64,000 bases of DNA from Auanema rhodensis. Lineage: Eukaryota; Nematoda; Chromadorea; Rhabditida; Rhabditidae. The translations under genes and the position numbers were made by a program. Positions 48,765 through 59,843 of this stretch are shown piece after piece; position 1 is the stretch's first letter; every line of letters starts with the position of its first letter. The notes under the pieces were generated by a model. It did no database searches and was not told where the DNA came from. It worked only from the letters and a program-made list of their open reading frames with translations. The DNA lies in contig OZ059899.1 of NCBI GenBank assembly GCA_964057225.1, forward strand, positions 10,292,001-10,356,000, read 5' to 3'.

Positions 48765-49712
48765 TAAATTTTTTTCATTTCACTTGTCATTTACAAAAAT
48801 TAAATTTATCTTCTTCAACGATTATTTTTGCAATGTGTCATAAAAATTTCACAGTTGAACAAAAAGTTTTTTGAGAATTTTTTTTGTTGTCAACATATAT
48901 ATTTTCCTGGAATTCGAAAGCATTTGGGATGGAAATTAGAAAGAAAAGAACTAGTTTTTCCTATTTTAAAACAAACAAAAAAAAATAAAATGAAAAAGAT
49001 TGTTAGATATCCAATTTAAACTTATACATTTACTTCGATAAAAAGCCTATTAGTTTGAAATTTTATGTCTTACAGTTCTCCAACAGAACAGACTGATCCT
49101 GATTTCTCTATGATTACATAAAACTCTCGTTTGATATACAAAAAGGAGAGGAATAACGTGTCCAGGATATCAATGATATCGAATCTAGTGATATTGTAGA
49201 AAAATGTAATGTCAGCTCCATAGGTTTTCTCTTAATTTCTCTCATCACAATTGTCTTAGTTTTTTTTCTCATAAGAGTTTCTGAAATCTTAGGTGAACAA
49301 GGCCGTATATATTTTTTTCTGGAATTCGAAAGCATTTGGGATGGAAATTAGAAAGAAAAGAACTAGTTTTTCCTACTTTAAAACAAACAATAAGAAATAA
49401 AATAAAAAAGATTGTTAGATATCCAATTTAAACTTATACATTTACTTCGATAAAGAGCCTATTAGTTTGAAATTTTATGTCTTACAGTTCTCCAACAGAA
49501 CAGACTGATCCTGATTTCTCTATGATTATATAAAACTCTCGTTTGATATAAAAAAAGAAGAGGAATAACGTTTCCAGGATGTCAATGATATCGAATCTAG
49601 TGATATTGTAGAAAAATGTAATGTCAGCTCCATAGGTTTTCTCTTAATTTCTCTCATCACAATTGTCTTAGTTTTTTTTCTCATAAGAGTTTCTGAAATC
49701 TTAGGTGAACAA
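48765..49712 (+). repeat. Spacer plus 1 short monomer
   Basis: The long body has GATAAAAAGCC and GTGTCCAGG, followed by one ATTATATAAAAC short monomer. No gene. Confidence 0.92.
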
Positions 49713-49785
49713 GGCCGCGTGGCGCAATGGATAACGCGTCTGCCTACGGAGCAGAAGATTGTAGGTTCGAATCCTGCCGTGGTCG
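49713..49785 (+). tRNA. tRNA-Arg(ACG): tRNA-Arg (ACG)
   Basis: Consensus sequence. This is the last copy with the younger spacer type (AAATTAAAT, AAAAGTTTTTTGAG). T7 terminator. Confidence 0.95.
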
Positions 49786-51143
49786 TAAATTTTTTTCATT
49801 TCACTTGTCATTTACAAAAATTAAATTTATCTTCTTCAACGATTATTTTTGCAATGTGTCATAAAAATTTCACAGTTGAACAAAAAGTTTTTTGAGAATT
49901 TTTTTTGTTGTCAACATATATATTTTCCTGGAATTCGAAAGCATTTGGGATGGAAATTAGAAAGAAAAGAACTAGTTTTTCCTATTTTAAAACAAACAAA
50001 AAAAAATAAAATGAAAAAGATTGTTAGATATCCAATTTAAACTTATACATTTACTTCGATAAAGAGCCTATTAGTTTGAAATTTTATGTCTTACAGTTCT
50101 CCAACAGAACAGACTGATCCTGATTTCTCTATGATTACATAAAACTCTCGTTTGATATACAAAAAGGAGAGGAATAACGTGTCCAGGATATCAATGATAT
50201 CGAATCTAGTGATATTGTAGAAAAATGTAATGTCAGCTCCATAGGTTTTCTCTTAATTTCTCTCATCATAATTGTCTTAGTTTTTTTTCTCATAAGAGTT
50301 TCTGAAATCTTAGGTGAACAAGGCCGTATCTATTTTTTTCTGGAATTCGAAAGCATTTGGGATGGATATTAGAAGGAAAAGAACTAGTTTTTCCTACTTT
50401 AAAACAAACAATAAGAAATAAAATAAAAAAGATTGTTAGATATCCAATTTAAACTTATACATTTACTTTGATAAAGAGCCTATTAGTTTGAAATTTTATG
50501 TCTTACAGTTCTCCAACAGAACAGACTGATCCTGATTTCTCTATGATTACATAAAACTCTCGTTTGATATGAAAAAAGAAGAGGAATAACGTTTCCAGGA
50601 TGTCAATGATATCGAATCTAGTGATATTGTAGAAAAATGTAATGTCAGCTCCATAGGTTTTCTCTTAATTTCTCTCATCACAATTGTCTTAGTTTTTTTT
50701 CTCATAAGAGTTTCTGAAATCTTAGGTGAACAAGGCCGTATCTATTTTTTTCTGGAATTCGAAAGCATTTGGGATGGATATTAGAAGGAAAAGAACTAGT
50801 TTTTCCTACTTTAAAACATACAATAAGAAATAAAATAAAAAAGATTGTTAGATATCCAATTTAAACTTATACATTTACTTCGATAAAGAGCCTATTAGTT
50901 TGAAATTTTATGTCTTACAGTTCTCCAACAGAACAGACTGATCCTGATTTCTCTATGATTACATAAAACTCTCGTTTGATATACAAAAAGGAGAGGAATA
51001 ACGTTTCCAGGATATCAATGATATCGAATCTAGTGATATTGTAGAAAAATGTAATGTCAGCTCCATAGTTTTTCTCTAAATTTCTCTCATCACAATAGTC
51101 TTATTTTTTTTTCATAAGAGTTTCTGAAATCTTAGTTGAACAA
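49786..51143 (+). repeat. Spacer plus 2 short monomers, changing to the old-type arm
   Basis: Two consecutive GTATCTAT junction monomers (near 50327 and 50738) precede an old-type arm (TACAAAAAGGAGAGG near 50982, ATAGTCTTATTTTTTTTT near 51095) that leads into the next tRNA. No gene. Confidence 0.92.
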
Positions 51144-51216
51144 GGCCGCGTGGCGCGATGGATAACGCGTCTGCCTACGAAGCAGAAGATTGTAGGTTCG
51201 AATCCTGCCGTGGTCG
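51144..51216 (+). pseudogene. tRNA-Arg(ACG): tRNA-Arg (ACG) with A14G and G37A, possibly degenerate
   Basis: Two substitutions. The first is A to G at 51157 (position 14), which removes the conserved A14 that pairs with U8 and is also in the A box. The second is G to A at 51180 (position 37), beside the anticodon, which is tolerable by itself. The anticodon ACG and all stems remain. The upstream arm is old-type with AGTTGAACAA, the spacer is old-type (CATTTGAC), and there is a T7 terminator. Activity is uncertain. Confidence 0.65.
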
Positions 51217-52574
51217 TAAATTTTTTTCATTTGACTTGTCATTTACAAAAATCAAATTTATCTTCTTCAACGATTATTTTTGCAATGTGTCATAAAAATT
51301 TCACAGTTGAACAAAACGTTTTTTAAGAATTTTTTTTGTTGTCAACATATATATTTTCCTGGAATTCGAAAGCATTTGGGATGGAAATTAGAAAGAAAAG
51401 AACTAGTTTTTCCTATTTTAAAACAAACAAAAAAAAATAAAATGAAAAAGATTGTTAGATATCCAATTTAAACTTATACATTTACTTCGATAAAGAGCCT
51501 ATTAGTTTGAAATTTTATGTCTTACAGTTCTCCAACAGAACAGACTGATCCTGATTTCTCTATGATTACATAAAATTCTCGTTTGATATAAAAAAAGAAG
51601 AGGAATAACGTTTCCAGGATGTCAATGATATCGAATCTAGTGATATTGTAAAAAAATGCAATGTCAGCTCCATAGGTTTTCTCTTAATTTCTCTTATCAC
51701 AATTGTCTTAGTTTTTTTTCTCATAAGAGTTTCTGAAATCTTAGGTGAACAAGGCCGTATATATTTTTTTCTGGAATTCGAAAGCATTTGGGATGGAAAT
51801 TAGAAAGAAAAGAACTAGTTTTTCCTACTTTAAAACGAACAATAAGAAATAAAATAAAAAAGATTGTTAGATATCCAATTTAAACTTATACATTTACTTC
51901 GATAAAGAGCCTATTAGTTTGAAATTTTATGTCTTACAGTTCTCCAACAGAACAGACTGATCCTGATTTCTCTATGATTACATAAAACTCTCGTTTGATA
52001 TACAAAAAGGAGAGGAATAACGTTTCCAGGATGTCAATGATATCGAATCTAGTGATATTGTAGAAAAATGTAATGTCAGCTCCATAGGTTTTCTCTTAAT
52101 TTCTCTCATCACAATTGTCTTAGTTTTTTTTCTCATAAGAGTTTCTGAAATCTTAGGTGAACAAGGCCGTATATATTTTTTTCTGGAATTCGAAAACATT
52201 TGGGATGGAAATTAGAAGGAAAAGAACTAGTTTTTCCTACTTTAAAACAAACAATAAGAAATAAAATAAAAAAGATTGTTAGATATCCAATTTAAACTTA
52301 TACATTTACTTTGATAAAGAGCCTATTAGTTTGAAATTTTATGTCTTACAGTTCTCCAACAGAACAGACTGATCCTGATTTCTCTATGATTACATAAAAC
52401 TCTCGTTTGATATACAAAAAGGAGAGGAATAACGTTTCCAGGATATCAATGATATCGAATCTAGTGATATTGTAGAAAAATGTAATGTCAGCTCCATAGT
52501 TTTTCTCTAAATTTCTCTCATCACAATAGTCTTATTTTTTTTTCATAAGAGTTTCTGAAATCTTAGTTGAACAA
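51217..52574 (+). repeat. Spacer plus 2 short monomers
   Basis: Satellite only. The monomer near 51990 is a mosaic: TACAAAAAGGAGAGG is followed by GGATGTC instead of GGATATC. Confidence 0.92.
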
Positions 52575-52647
52575 GGCCGCGTGGCGCAATGGATAACGCG
52601 TCTGCCTACGGAGCAGAAGATTGTACGTTCGAATCCTGCCGTGGTCG
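52575..52647 (+). pseudogene. tRNA-Arg(ACG): tRNA-Arg (ACG) with broken T-stem (G52C), probably impaired
   Basis: One substitution, G to C at 52626 (position 52). It destroys the 52-62 pair of the T stem and changes the first G of the B box (CGTTCGAATCC). The anticodon and the acceptor, D and anticodon arms are unchanged. Old-type arm with AGTTGAACAA, old-type spacer, T7 terminator. Reduced Pol III activity is expected but untested. Confidence 0.68.
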
Positions 52648-53183
52648 TAAATTTTTTTCATTTGACTTGTCATTTACAAAAATCAAATTTATCTTCTTCA
52701 ACGATTATTTTTGCAATGTGTCATAAAAATTTCACAGTTGAACAAAACGTTTTTTAAGAATTTTTTTTGTTGTCAACATATATATTTTCCTGGAATTCGA
52801 AAGCATTTGGGATGGAAATTAGAAAGAAAAGAACTAGTTTTTCCTATTTTAAAACAAACAAAAAAAAATAAAATGAAAAAGATTGTTAGATATCCAATTT
52901 AAACTTATACATTTACTTCGATAAAGAGCCTATTAGTTTGAAATTTTATGTCTTACAGTTCTCCAACAGAACAGACTGATCCTGATTTCTCTATGATTAC
53001 ATAAAACTCTCGTTTGATATAAAAAAAGAAGAGGAATAACGTTTCCAGGATGTCAATGATATCGAATCTAGTGATATTGTAAAAAAATGTAATGTCAGCT
53101 CCATAGGTTTTCTCTTAATTTCTCTCATCACAATTGTCTTAGTTTTTTTTCTCATAAGAGTTTCTGAAATCTTAGGTGAACAA

Positions 53184-53205
53184 GGCCGTATATATATTTT
53201 CCTGG
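53184..53205 (+). repeat. Atypical deletion junction retaining the long-unit 3' flank
   Basis: This short monomer reads GGCCG, then a longer TA run, then TTTTCCTGG. All other short monomers read a T-run followed by CTGG without the CC. TATATATTTTCCTGG is otherwise found only downstream of the tRNA spacer in long monomers, so this unit preserves the 3' breakpoint sequence. Confidence 0.85.
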
Positions 53206-54869
53206 ATTTCGAAAGCATTTGGGATGGAAATTAGAAAGAAAAGAACTAGTTTTTCCTACTTTAAAACAAACAAAAAAAAAATAAAATGAAAAAGATTGTT
53301 AGATGTCCAATTTAAACTTATACATTTACTTCGATAAAGAGCCTATTAGTTTGAAATTTTATGTCTTACAGTTCTCCAACAGAACAGACTGATCCTGATT
53401 TCTCTATGATTACATAAAACTCTCGTTTGATATAAAAAAAGAAGAGGAATAACGTTTCCAGGATGTCAATGATATCGAATCTAGTGATATTGTAGAAAAA
53501 TGTAATGTCAGCTCCATAGGTTTTCTCTTAATTTCTCTCATCACAATTGTCTTAGTTTTTTTTCTCATAAGAGTTTCTAAAATCTTAGGTGAACAAGGCC
53601 GTATATATTTTTTTCTGGAATTCGAAAGCATTTGGGATGGAAATTAGAAAGAAAAGAACTAGTTTTTCCTACTTTAAAACAAACAATAAGAAATAAAATA
53701 AAAAAGATTGTTAGATATCCAATTTAAACTTATACATTTACTTCGATAAAGAGCCTATTAGTTTGAAATTTTATGTCTTACAGTTCTCCAACAGAACAGA
53801 CTGATCCTGATTTCTCTATGATTATATAAAACTCTCGTTTGATATAAAAAAAGAAGAGGAATAACGTTTCCAGGATGTCAATGATATCGAATCTAGTGAT
53901 ATTGTAGAAAAATGTAATGTCAGCTCCATAGGTTTTCTCTTAATTTCTCTCATCACAATTGTCTTAGTTTTTTTTCTCATAAGAGTTTCTGAAATCTTAG
54001 GTGAACAAGGCCGTATATATTTTTTTCTGGAATTCGAAAGCATTTGGGATGGAAATTAGAAAGAAAAGAACTAGTTTTTCCTACTTTAAAACAAACAATA
54101 AGAAATAAAATAAAAAAGATTGTTAGATATCCAATTTAAACTTATACATTTACTTCGATAAAGAGCCTATTAGTTTGAAATTTTATGTCTTACAGTTCTC
54201 CAACAGAACAGACTGATCCTGATTTCTCTATGATTACATAAAACTCTCGTTTGATATAAAAAAAGAAGAGGAATAACGTTTCCAGGATGTCAATGATATC
54301 GAATCTAGTGATATTGTAGAAAAATGTAATGTCAGCTCCATAGGTTTTCTCTTAATTTCTCTCATCACAATTGTCTTAGTTTTTTTTCTCATAAGAGTTT
54401 CTGAAATCTTAGGTGAACAAGGCCGTATATATTTTTTTCTGGAATTCGAAAGCATTTGGGATGGAAATTAGAAAGAAAAGAACTAGTTTTTCCTATTTTA
54501 AAACAAACAAAAAAAAATAAAATGAAAAAGATTATTAGATATCCAATTTAAACTTATACATTTACTTCGATAAAGAGCCTATTAGTTTGAAATTTTATGT
54601 CTTACAGTTCTCCAACAGAACAGACTGATCCTGATTTCTCTATGATTACATAAAACTCTCGTTTGATATAAAAAAAGAAGAGGAATAACGTTTCCAGGAT
54701 GTCAATGATATCGAATCTAGTGATATTGTAAAAAAATGTAATGTCAGCTCCATAGGTTTTCTCTTAATTTCTCTCATCACAATTGTCTTAGTTTTTTTTC
54801 TCATAAGAGTTTCTGAAATCTTAGGTGAACAAGGCCGTATATATTTTTTTCTGGAATTCGAAAGCATTT

Positions 54870-56640
54870 GGGATGGAAATTAGAAAGAAAAGAACTAGTT
54901 TTTCCTACTTTAAAACAAACAATAAGAAATAAAATGAAAAAGATTGTTAGATATCCGATTTAAACTTATACATTTACTTCGATAAAGAGCCTATTAGTTT
55001 GAAATTTTATGTCTTACAGTTCTCCAACAGAACAGACTGATCCTGATTTCTCTATGATTACATAAAACTCTCGTTTGATATAAAAAAAGAAGAGGAATAA
55101 CGTTTCCAGGATGTCAATGATATCGAATCTAGTGATATTGTAGAAAAATGTAATGTCAGCTCCATAGGTTTTCTCTTAATTTCTCTCATCACAATTGTCT
55201 TAGTTTTTTTTCTCATAAGAGTTTCTGAAATCTTAGGTGAACAAGGCCGTATATATTTTTTTCTGGAATTTGAAAACATTTGGGATGGAAATTAGAAGGA
55301 AAAGAACTAGTTTTTCCTACTTTAAAACAAACAATAAGAAATAAAATAAAAAAGATTGTTAGATATCCAATTTAAACTTATACATTTACTTTGATAAAGA
55401 GCCTATTAGTTTGAAATTTTATGTCTTACAGTTCTCCAACAGAACAGACTGATCCTGATTTCTCTATGATTACATAAAACTCTCGTTTGATATAAAAAAA
55501 GAAGAGGAATAACGTTTCCAGGATGTCAATGATATCGAATCTAGTGATATTGTAGAAAAATGTAATGTCAGCTCCATAGGTTTTCTCTTAATTTCTCTCA
55601 TCACAATTGTCTTAGTTTTTTTTCTCATAAGAGTTTCTGAAATCTTAGGTGAACAAGGCCGTATATATTTTTTTCTGGAATTCGAAAGCATTTGGGATGG
55701 AAATTATAAAGAAAAGAACTAGTTTTTCCTATTTTAAAACAAACAAAAAAAAATAAAATGAAAAAGATTGTTAGATATCCAATTTAAACTTATACATTTA
55801 CTTCGATAAAGAGCCTATTAGTTTGAAATTTTATGTCTTACAGTTCTCCAACAGAACAGACTGATCCTGATTTCTCTATGATTACATAAAACTCTCGTTT
55901 GATATAAAAAAAGAAGAGGAATAACGTTTCCAGGATGTCAATGATATCGAATCTAGTGATATTGTAAAAAAATGTAATGTCAGCTCCATAGGTTTTCTCT
56001 TAATTTCTCTCATCACAATTGTCTTAGTTTTTTTTCTCATAAGAGTTTCTGAAATCTTAGGTGAACAAGGCCGTATATTTGTTTTTTCTGGAAATCGAAA
56101 GCATTTGGGATGGAAATTAGAAAGAAAAGAACTAGTTTTTCCTATTTTAAAACAAACAAAAAAAATAAAATAAAAAAGATTGTTAGATATCCAATTTAAA
56201 CTCATACATTTACTTTGATAAAGAGCCTATTAATTTGAAATTTTATGTCTTACAGTTCTCCAACAGAACAGACTGATCCTGATTTCTCTATGATTACATA
56301 AAACTCTCGTTTGATATAAAAAAGAAGAGGAATAACGTTTCCAGGATGTCAATGATATCGAATCTAGTGATATTGTAAAAAAATGTAATGTCAGCTCCAT
56401 AGGTTTTCTCTTAATTTCTCTCATCACAATTGTCTTAGTTTTTTTTCTCATAAGAGTTTCTGAAATCTTAGGTGAACAAGGCCGTATATATTTTTTTCTG
56501 GAATTCGAAAACATTTGGGATGGAAATTAGAAGGAAAAGAACTAGTTTTTCCTACTTTAAAACAAACAATAAGAAATAAAATAAAAAAGATTGTTAGATA
56601 TCCAATTTAAACTTATACATTTACTTTGATAAAGAGCCTA
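54870..56640 (+). repeat. 2.88-kb duplication, copy 1
   Basis: Matches about 57751-59521 at offset 2882, then 2881 (7 monomers). Shared private variants are GAATTTGAAAAC (55268), GGAAATCGAAAGC (56090) and TATTAATTTG (56229). Copy 1 has an extra change, GTATATTTGTTTTTTC near 56075. Confidence 0.85.
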
Positions 56641-57750
56641 TTAGTTTGAAATTTTATGTCTTACAGTTCTCCAACAGAACAGACTGATCCTGATTTCTCT
56701 ATGATTACATAAAACTCTCGTTTGATATAAAAAAGAAGAGGAATAACGTTTCCAGGATGTCAATGATATCGAATCTAGTGATATTGTAGAAAAATGTAAT
56801 GTCAGCTCCATAGGTTTTCTCTTAATTTCTCTCATCACAATTGTCTTAGTTTTTTTTCTCATAAGAGTTTCTGAAATCTTAGGTGAACAAGGCCGTATAT
56901 ATTTTTTTCTGGAATTCGAAAGCATTTGGGATGGAAGTTAGAAAGAAAAGAACTAGTTTTTCCTATTTTAAAACAAACAAAAAAAAATAAAATGAAAAAG
57001 ATTGTTAGATATCCAATTTAAACTTATACATTTACTTCGATAAAGAGCCTATTAGTTTGAAATTTTATGTCTTACAGTTCTCCAACAGAACAGACTGATC
57101 CTGATTTCTCTATGATTACATAAAACTCTCGTTTGATATAAAAAAAGAAGAGGAATAACGTTTCCAGGATGTCAATGATATCGAATCTAGTGATATTGTA
57201 AAAAAATGTAATGTCAGCTCCATAGGTTTTCTCTTAATTTCTCTCATCACAATTGTCTTAGTTTTTTTTCTCATAAGAGTTTCTGAAATCTTAGGTGAAC
57301 AAGGCCGTATATATTTTTTTCTGGAATTCGAAAGCATTTGGGATGGAAGTTAGAAAGAAAAGAACTAGTTTTTCCTATTTTAAAACAAACAAAAAAAAAT
57401 AAAATGAAAAAGATTGTTAGATATCCAATTTAAACTTATACATTTACTTCGATAAAGAGCCTATTAGTTTGAAATTTTATGTCTTACAGTTCTCCAACAG
57501 AACAGACTGATCCTGATTTCTCTATGATTACATAAAACTCTCGTTTGATATACAAAAAGGAGAGGAATAACGTGTCCAGGATATCAATGATATCGAATCT
57601 AGTGATATTGTAGAAAAATGTAATGTCAGCTCCATAGGTTTTCTCTTAATTTCTCTCATCACAATTGTCTTAGTTTTTTTTCTCATAAGAGTTTCTGAAA
57701 TCTTAGGTGAACAAGGCCGTATATATTTTTTTCTGGAATTCGAAAGCATT

Positions 57751-59521
57751 TGGGATGGAAATTAGAAAGAAAAGAACTAGTTTTTCCTACTTTAAAACAA
57801 ACAATAAGAAATAAAATGAAAAAGATTGTTAGATATCCAATTTAAACTTATACATTTACTTCGATAAAGAGCCTATTAGTTTGAAATTTTATGTCTTACA
57901 GTTCTCCAACAGAACAGACTGATCCTGATTTCTCTATGATTACATAAAACTCTCGTTTGATATAAAAAAAGAAGAGGAATAACGTTTCCAGGATGTCAAT
58001 GATATCGAATCTAGTGATATTGTAGAAAAATGTAATGTCAGCTCCATAGGTTTTCTCTTAATTTCTCTCATCACAATTGTCTTAGTTTTTTTTCTCATAA
58101 GAGTTTCTGAAATCTTAGGTGAACAAGGCCGTATATATTTTTTTCTGGAATTTGAAAACATTTGGGATGGAAATTAGAAGGAAAAGAACTAGTTTTTCCT
58201 ACTTTAAAACAAACAATAAGAAATAAAATAAAAAAGATTGTTAGATATCCAATTTAAACTTATACATTTACTTTGATAAAGAGCCTATTAGTGTGAAATT
58301 TTATGTCTTACAGTTCTTCAACAGAACAGACTGATCCTGATTTCTCTATGATTACATAAAACTCTCGTTTGATATAAAAAAAGAAGAGGAATAACGTTTC
58401 CAGGATGTCAATGATATCGAATCTAGTGATATTGTAGAAAAATGTAATGTCAGCTCCATAGGTTTTCTCTTAATTTCTCTCATCACAATTGCCTTAGTTT
58501 TTTTTCTCATAAGAGTTTCTGAAATCTTAGGTGAACAAGGCCGTATATATTTTTTTCTGGAATTCGAAAGCATTTGGGATGGAAATTATAAAGAAAAGAA
58601 CTAGTTTTTCCTATTTTAAAACAAACAAAAAAAATAAAATGAAAAAGATTGTTAGATATCCAATTTAAACTTATACATTTACTTCGATAAAGAGCCTATT
58701 AGTTTGAAATTTTATGTCTTACAGTTCTCCAACAGAACAGACTGATCCTGATTTCTCTATGATTACATAAAACTCTCGTTTGATATAAAAAAAGAAGAGG
58801 AATAACGTTTCCAGGATGTCAATGATATCGAATCTAGTGATATTGTAAAAAAATGTAATGTCAGCTCCATAGGTTTTCTCTTAATTTCTCTCATCACAAT
58901 TGTCTTAGTTTTTTTTCTCATAAGAGTTTCTGAAATCTTAGGTGAACAAGGCCGTATATATTTTTTTCTGGAAATCGAAAGCATTTGGGATGGAAATTAG
59001 AAAGAAAAGAACTAGTTTTTCCTATTTTAAAACAAACAAAAAAAAATAAAATAAAAAAGATTGTTAGATATCCAATTTAAACTCATACATTTACTTTGAT
59101 AAAGAGCCTATTAATTTGAAATTTTATGTCTTACAGTTCTCCAACAGAACAGACTGATCCTGATTTCTCTATGATTACATAAAACTCTCGTTTGATATAA
59201 AAAAGAAGAGGAATAACGTTTCCAGGATGTCAATGATATCGAATCTAGTGATATTGTAAAAAAATGTAATGTCAGCTCCATAGGTTTTCTCTTAATTTCT
59301 CTCATCACAATTGTCTTAGTTTTTTTTCTCATAAGAGTTTCTGAAATCTTAGGTGAACAAGGCCGTATATATTTTTTTCTGGAATTCGAAAACATTTGGG
59401 ATGGAAATTAGAAGGAAAAGAACTAGTTTTTCCTACTTTAAAACAAACAATAAGAAATAAAATAAAAAAGATTGTTAGATATCCTATTTAAACTTATACA
59501 TTTACTTTGATAAAGAGCCTA
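57751..59521 (+). repeat. 2.88-kb duplication, copy 2
   Basis: Second copy of 54870-56640. Private differences include ATTAGTGTGAAAT near 58290, AGTTCTTCAAC near 58311 and ATTGCCTTAG near 58488. Confidence 0.85.
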
Positions 59522-59770
59522 TTAGTTTGAAATTTTATGTCTTACAGTTCTCCAACAGAACAGACTGATCCTGATTTCTCTATGATTACATAAAACTCTC
59601 GTTTGATATACAAAAAGGAGAGGAATAACGTTTCCAGGATATCAATGATATCGAATCTAGTGATATTGTAGAAAAATGTAATGTCAGCTCCATAGTTTTT
59701 CTCTAAATTTCTCTCATCACAATAGTCTTATTTTTTTTTCATAAGAGTTTCTGAAATCTTATTTGAACAA

Positions 59771-59843
59771 GGCCGCGTGGCGCAATGGATAACGCGTCTG
59801 CCTACGGAGCAGAAGATTGTAGGTTCGAATCCTGCCGTGGTCG
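59771..59843 (+). tRNA. tRNA-Arg(ACG): tRNA-Arg (ACG)
   Basis: Consensus sequence. The upstream arm is old-type with one change beside the gene (ATTTGAACAA). Old-type spacer (CATTTGAC, AACGTTTTTTAAG), T7 terminator. Confidence 0.95.

Larger units (their letters stand above)
46650..49712 (+). repeat. Higher-order unit with three tRNA genes, copy 3
   Basis: Three consecutive long+short dimers of 1021 bp. They carry the same markers as copies 1 and 2: ATTACATGAAAC near 47071, and GATAAAAAGCC with GTGTCCAGG near 49040. This copy has GGGATGGATATTAG where copies 1 and 2 have GGGATAAATATTAG. Confidence 0.85.
51144..52574 (+). repeat. 1431-bp tRNA unit, related to 52575 onward and 59771 onward
   Basis: One long + two short monomers, all with old-type arms. 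The beginning (51144 to about 51830) matches 59771 to about 60460 at offset 8627, including the private TCTCTTATCAC near 51690 and 60317. The final arm (51967-52574) repeats the arm upstream of 51144 at offset 1431. Confidence 0.75.
52648..59770 (+). repeat. tRNA-free satellite block, 16 short monomers
   Basis: No gene is seen. The long-monomer spacer of the preceding tRNA is followed by 16 short monomers. The first junction (53184) is atypical. Two units have GGAAATCGAAAGC (near 56090 and 58972), and two have GAATTTGAAAAC (near 55268 and 58150). A 2.88-kb duplication accounts for these pairs. The block ends with an old-type arm leading to the tRNA at 59771. Confidence 0.93.

Noticed and set aside
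55882-56205. Longer minus-strand frame of 107 codons
   Set aside because: It is extended only by a local indel at the junction near 56075 that joins two satellite frames; no other copy has it.
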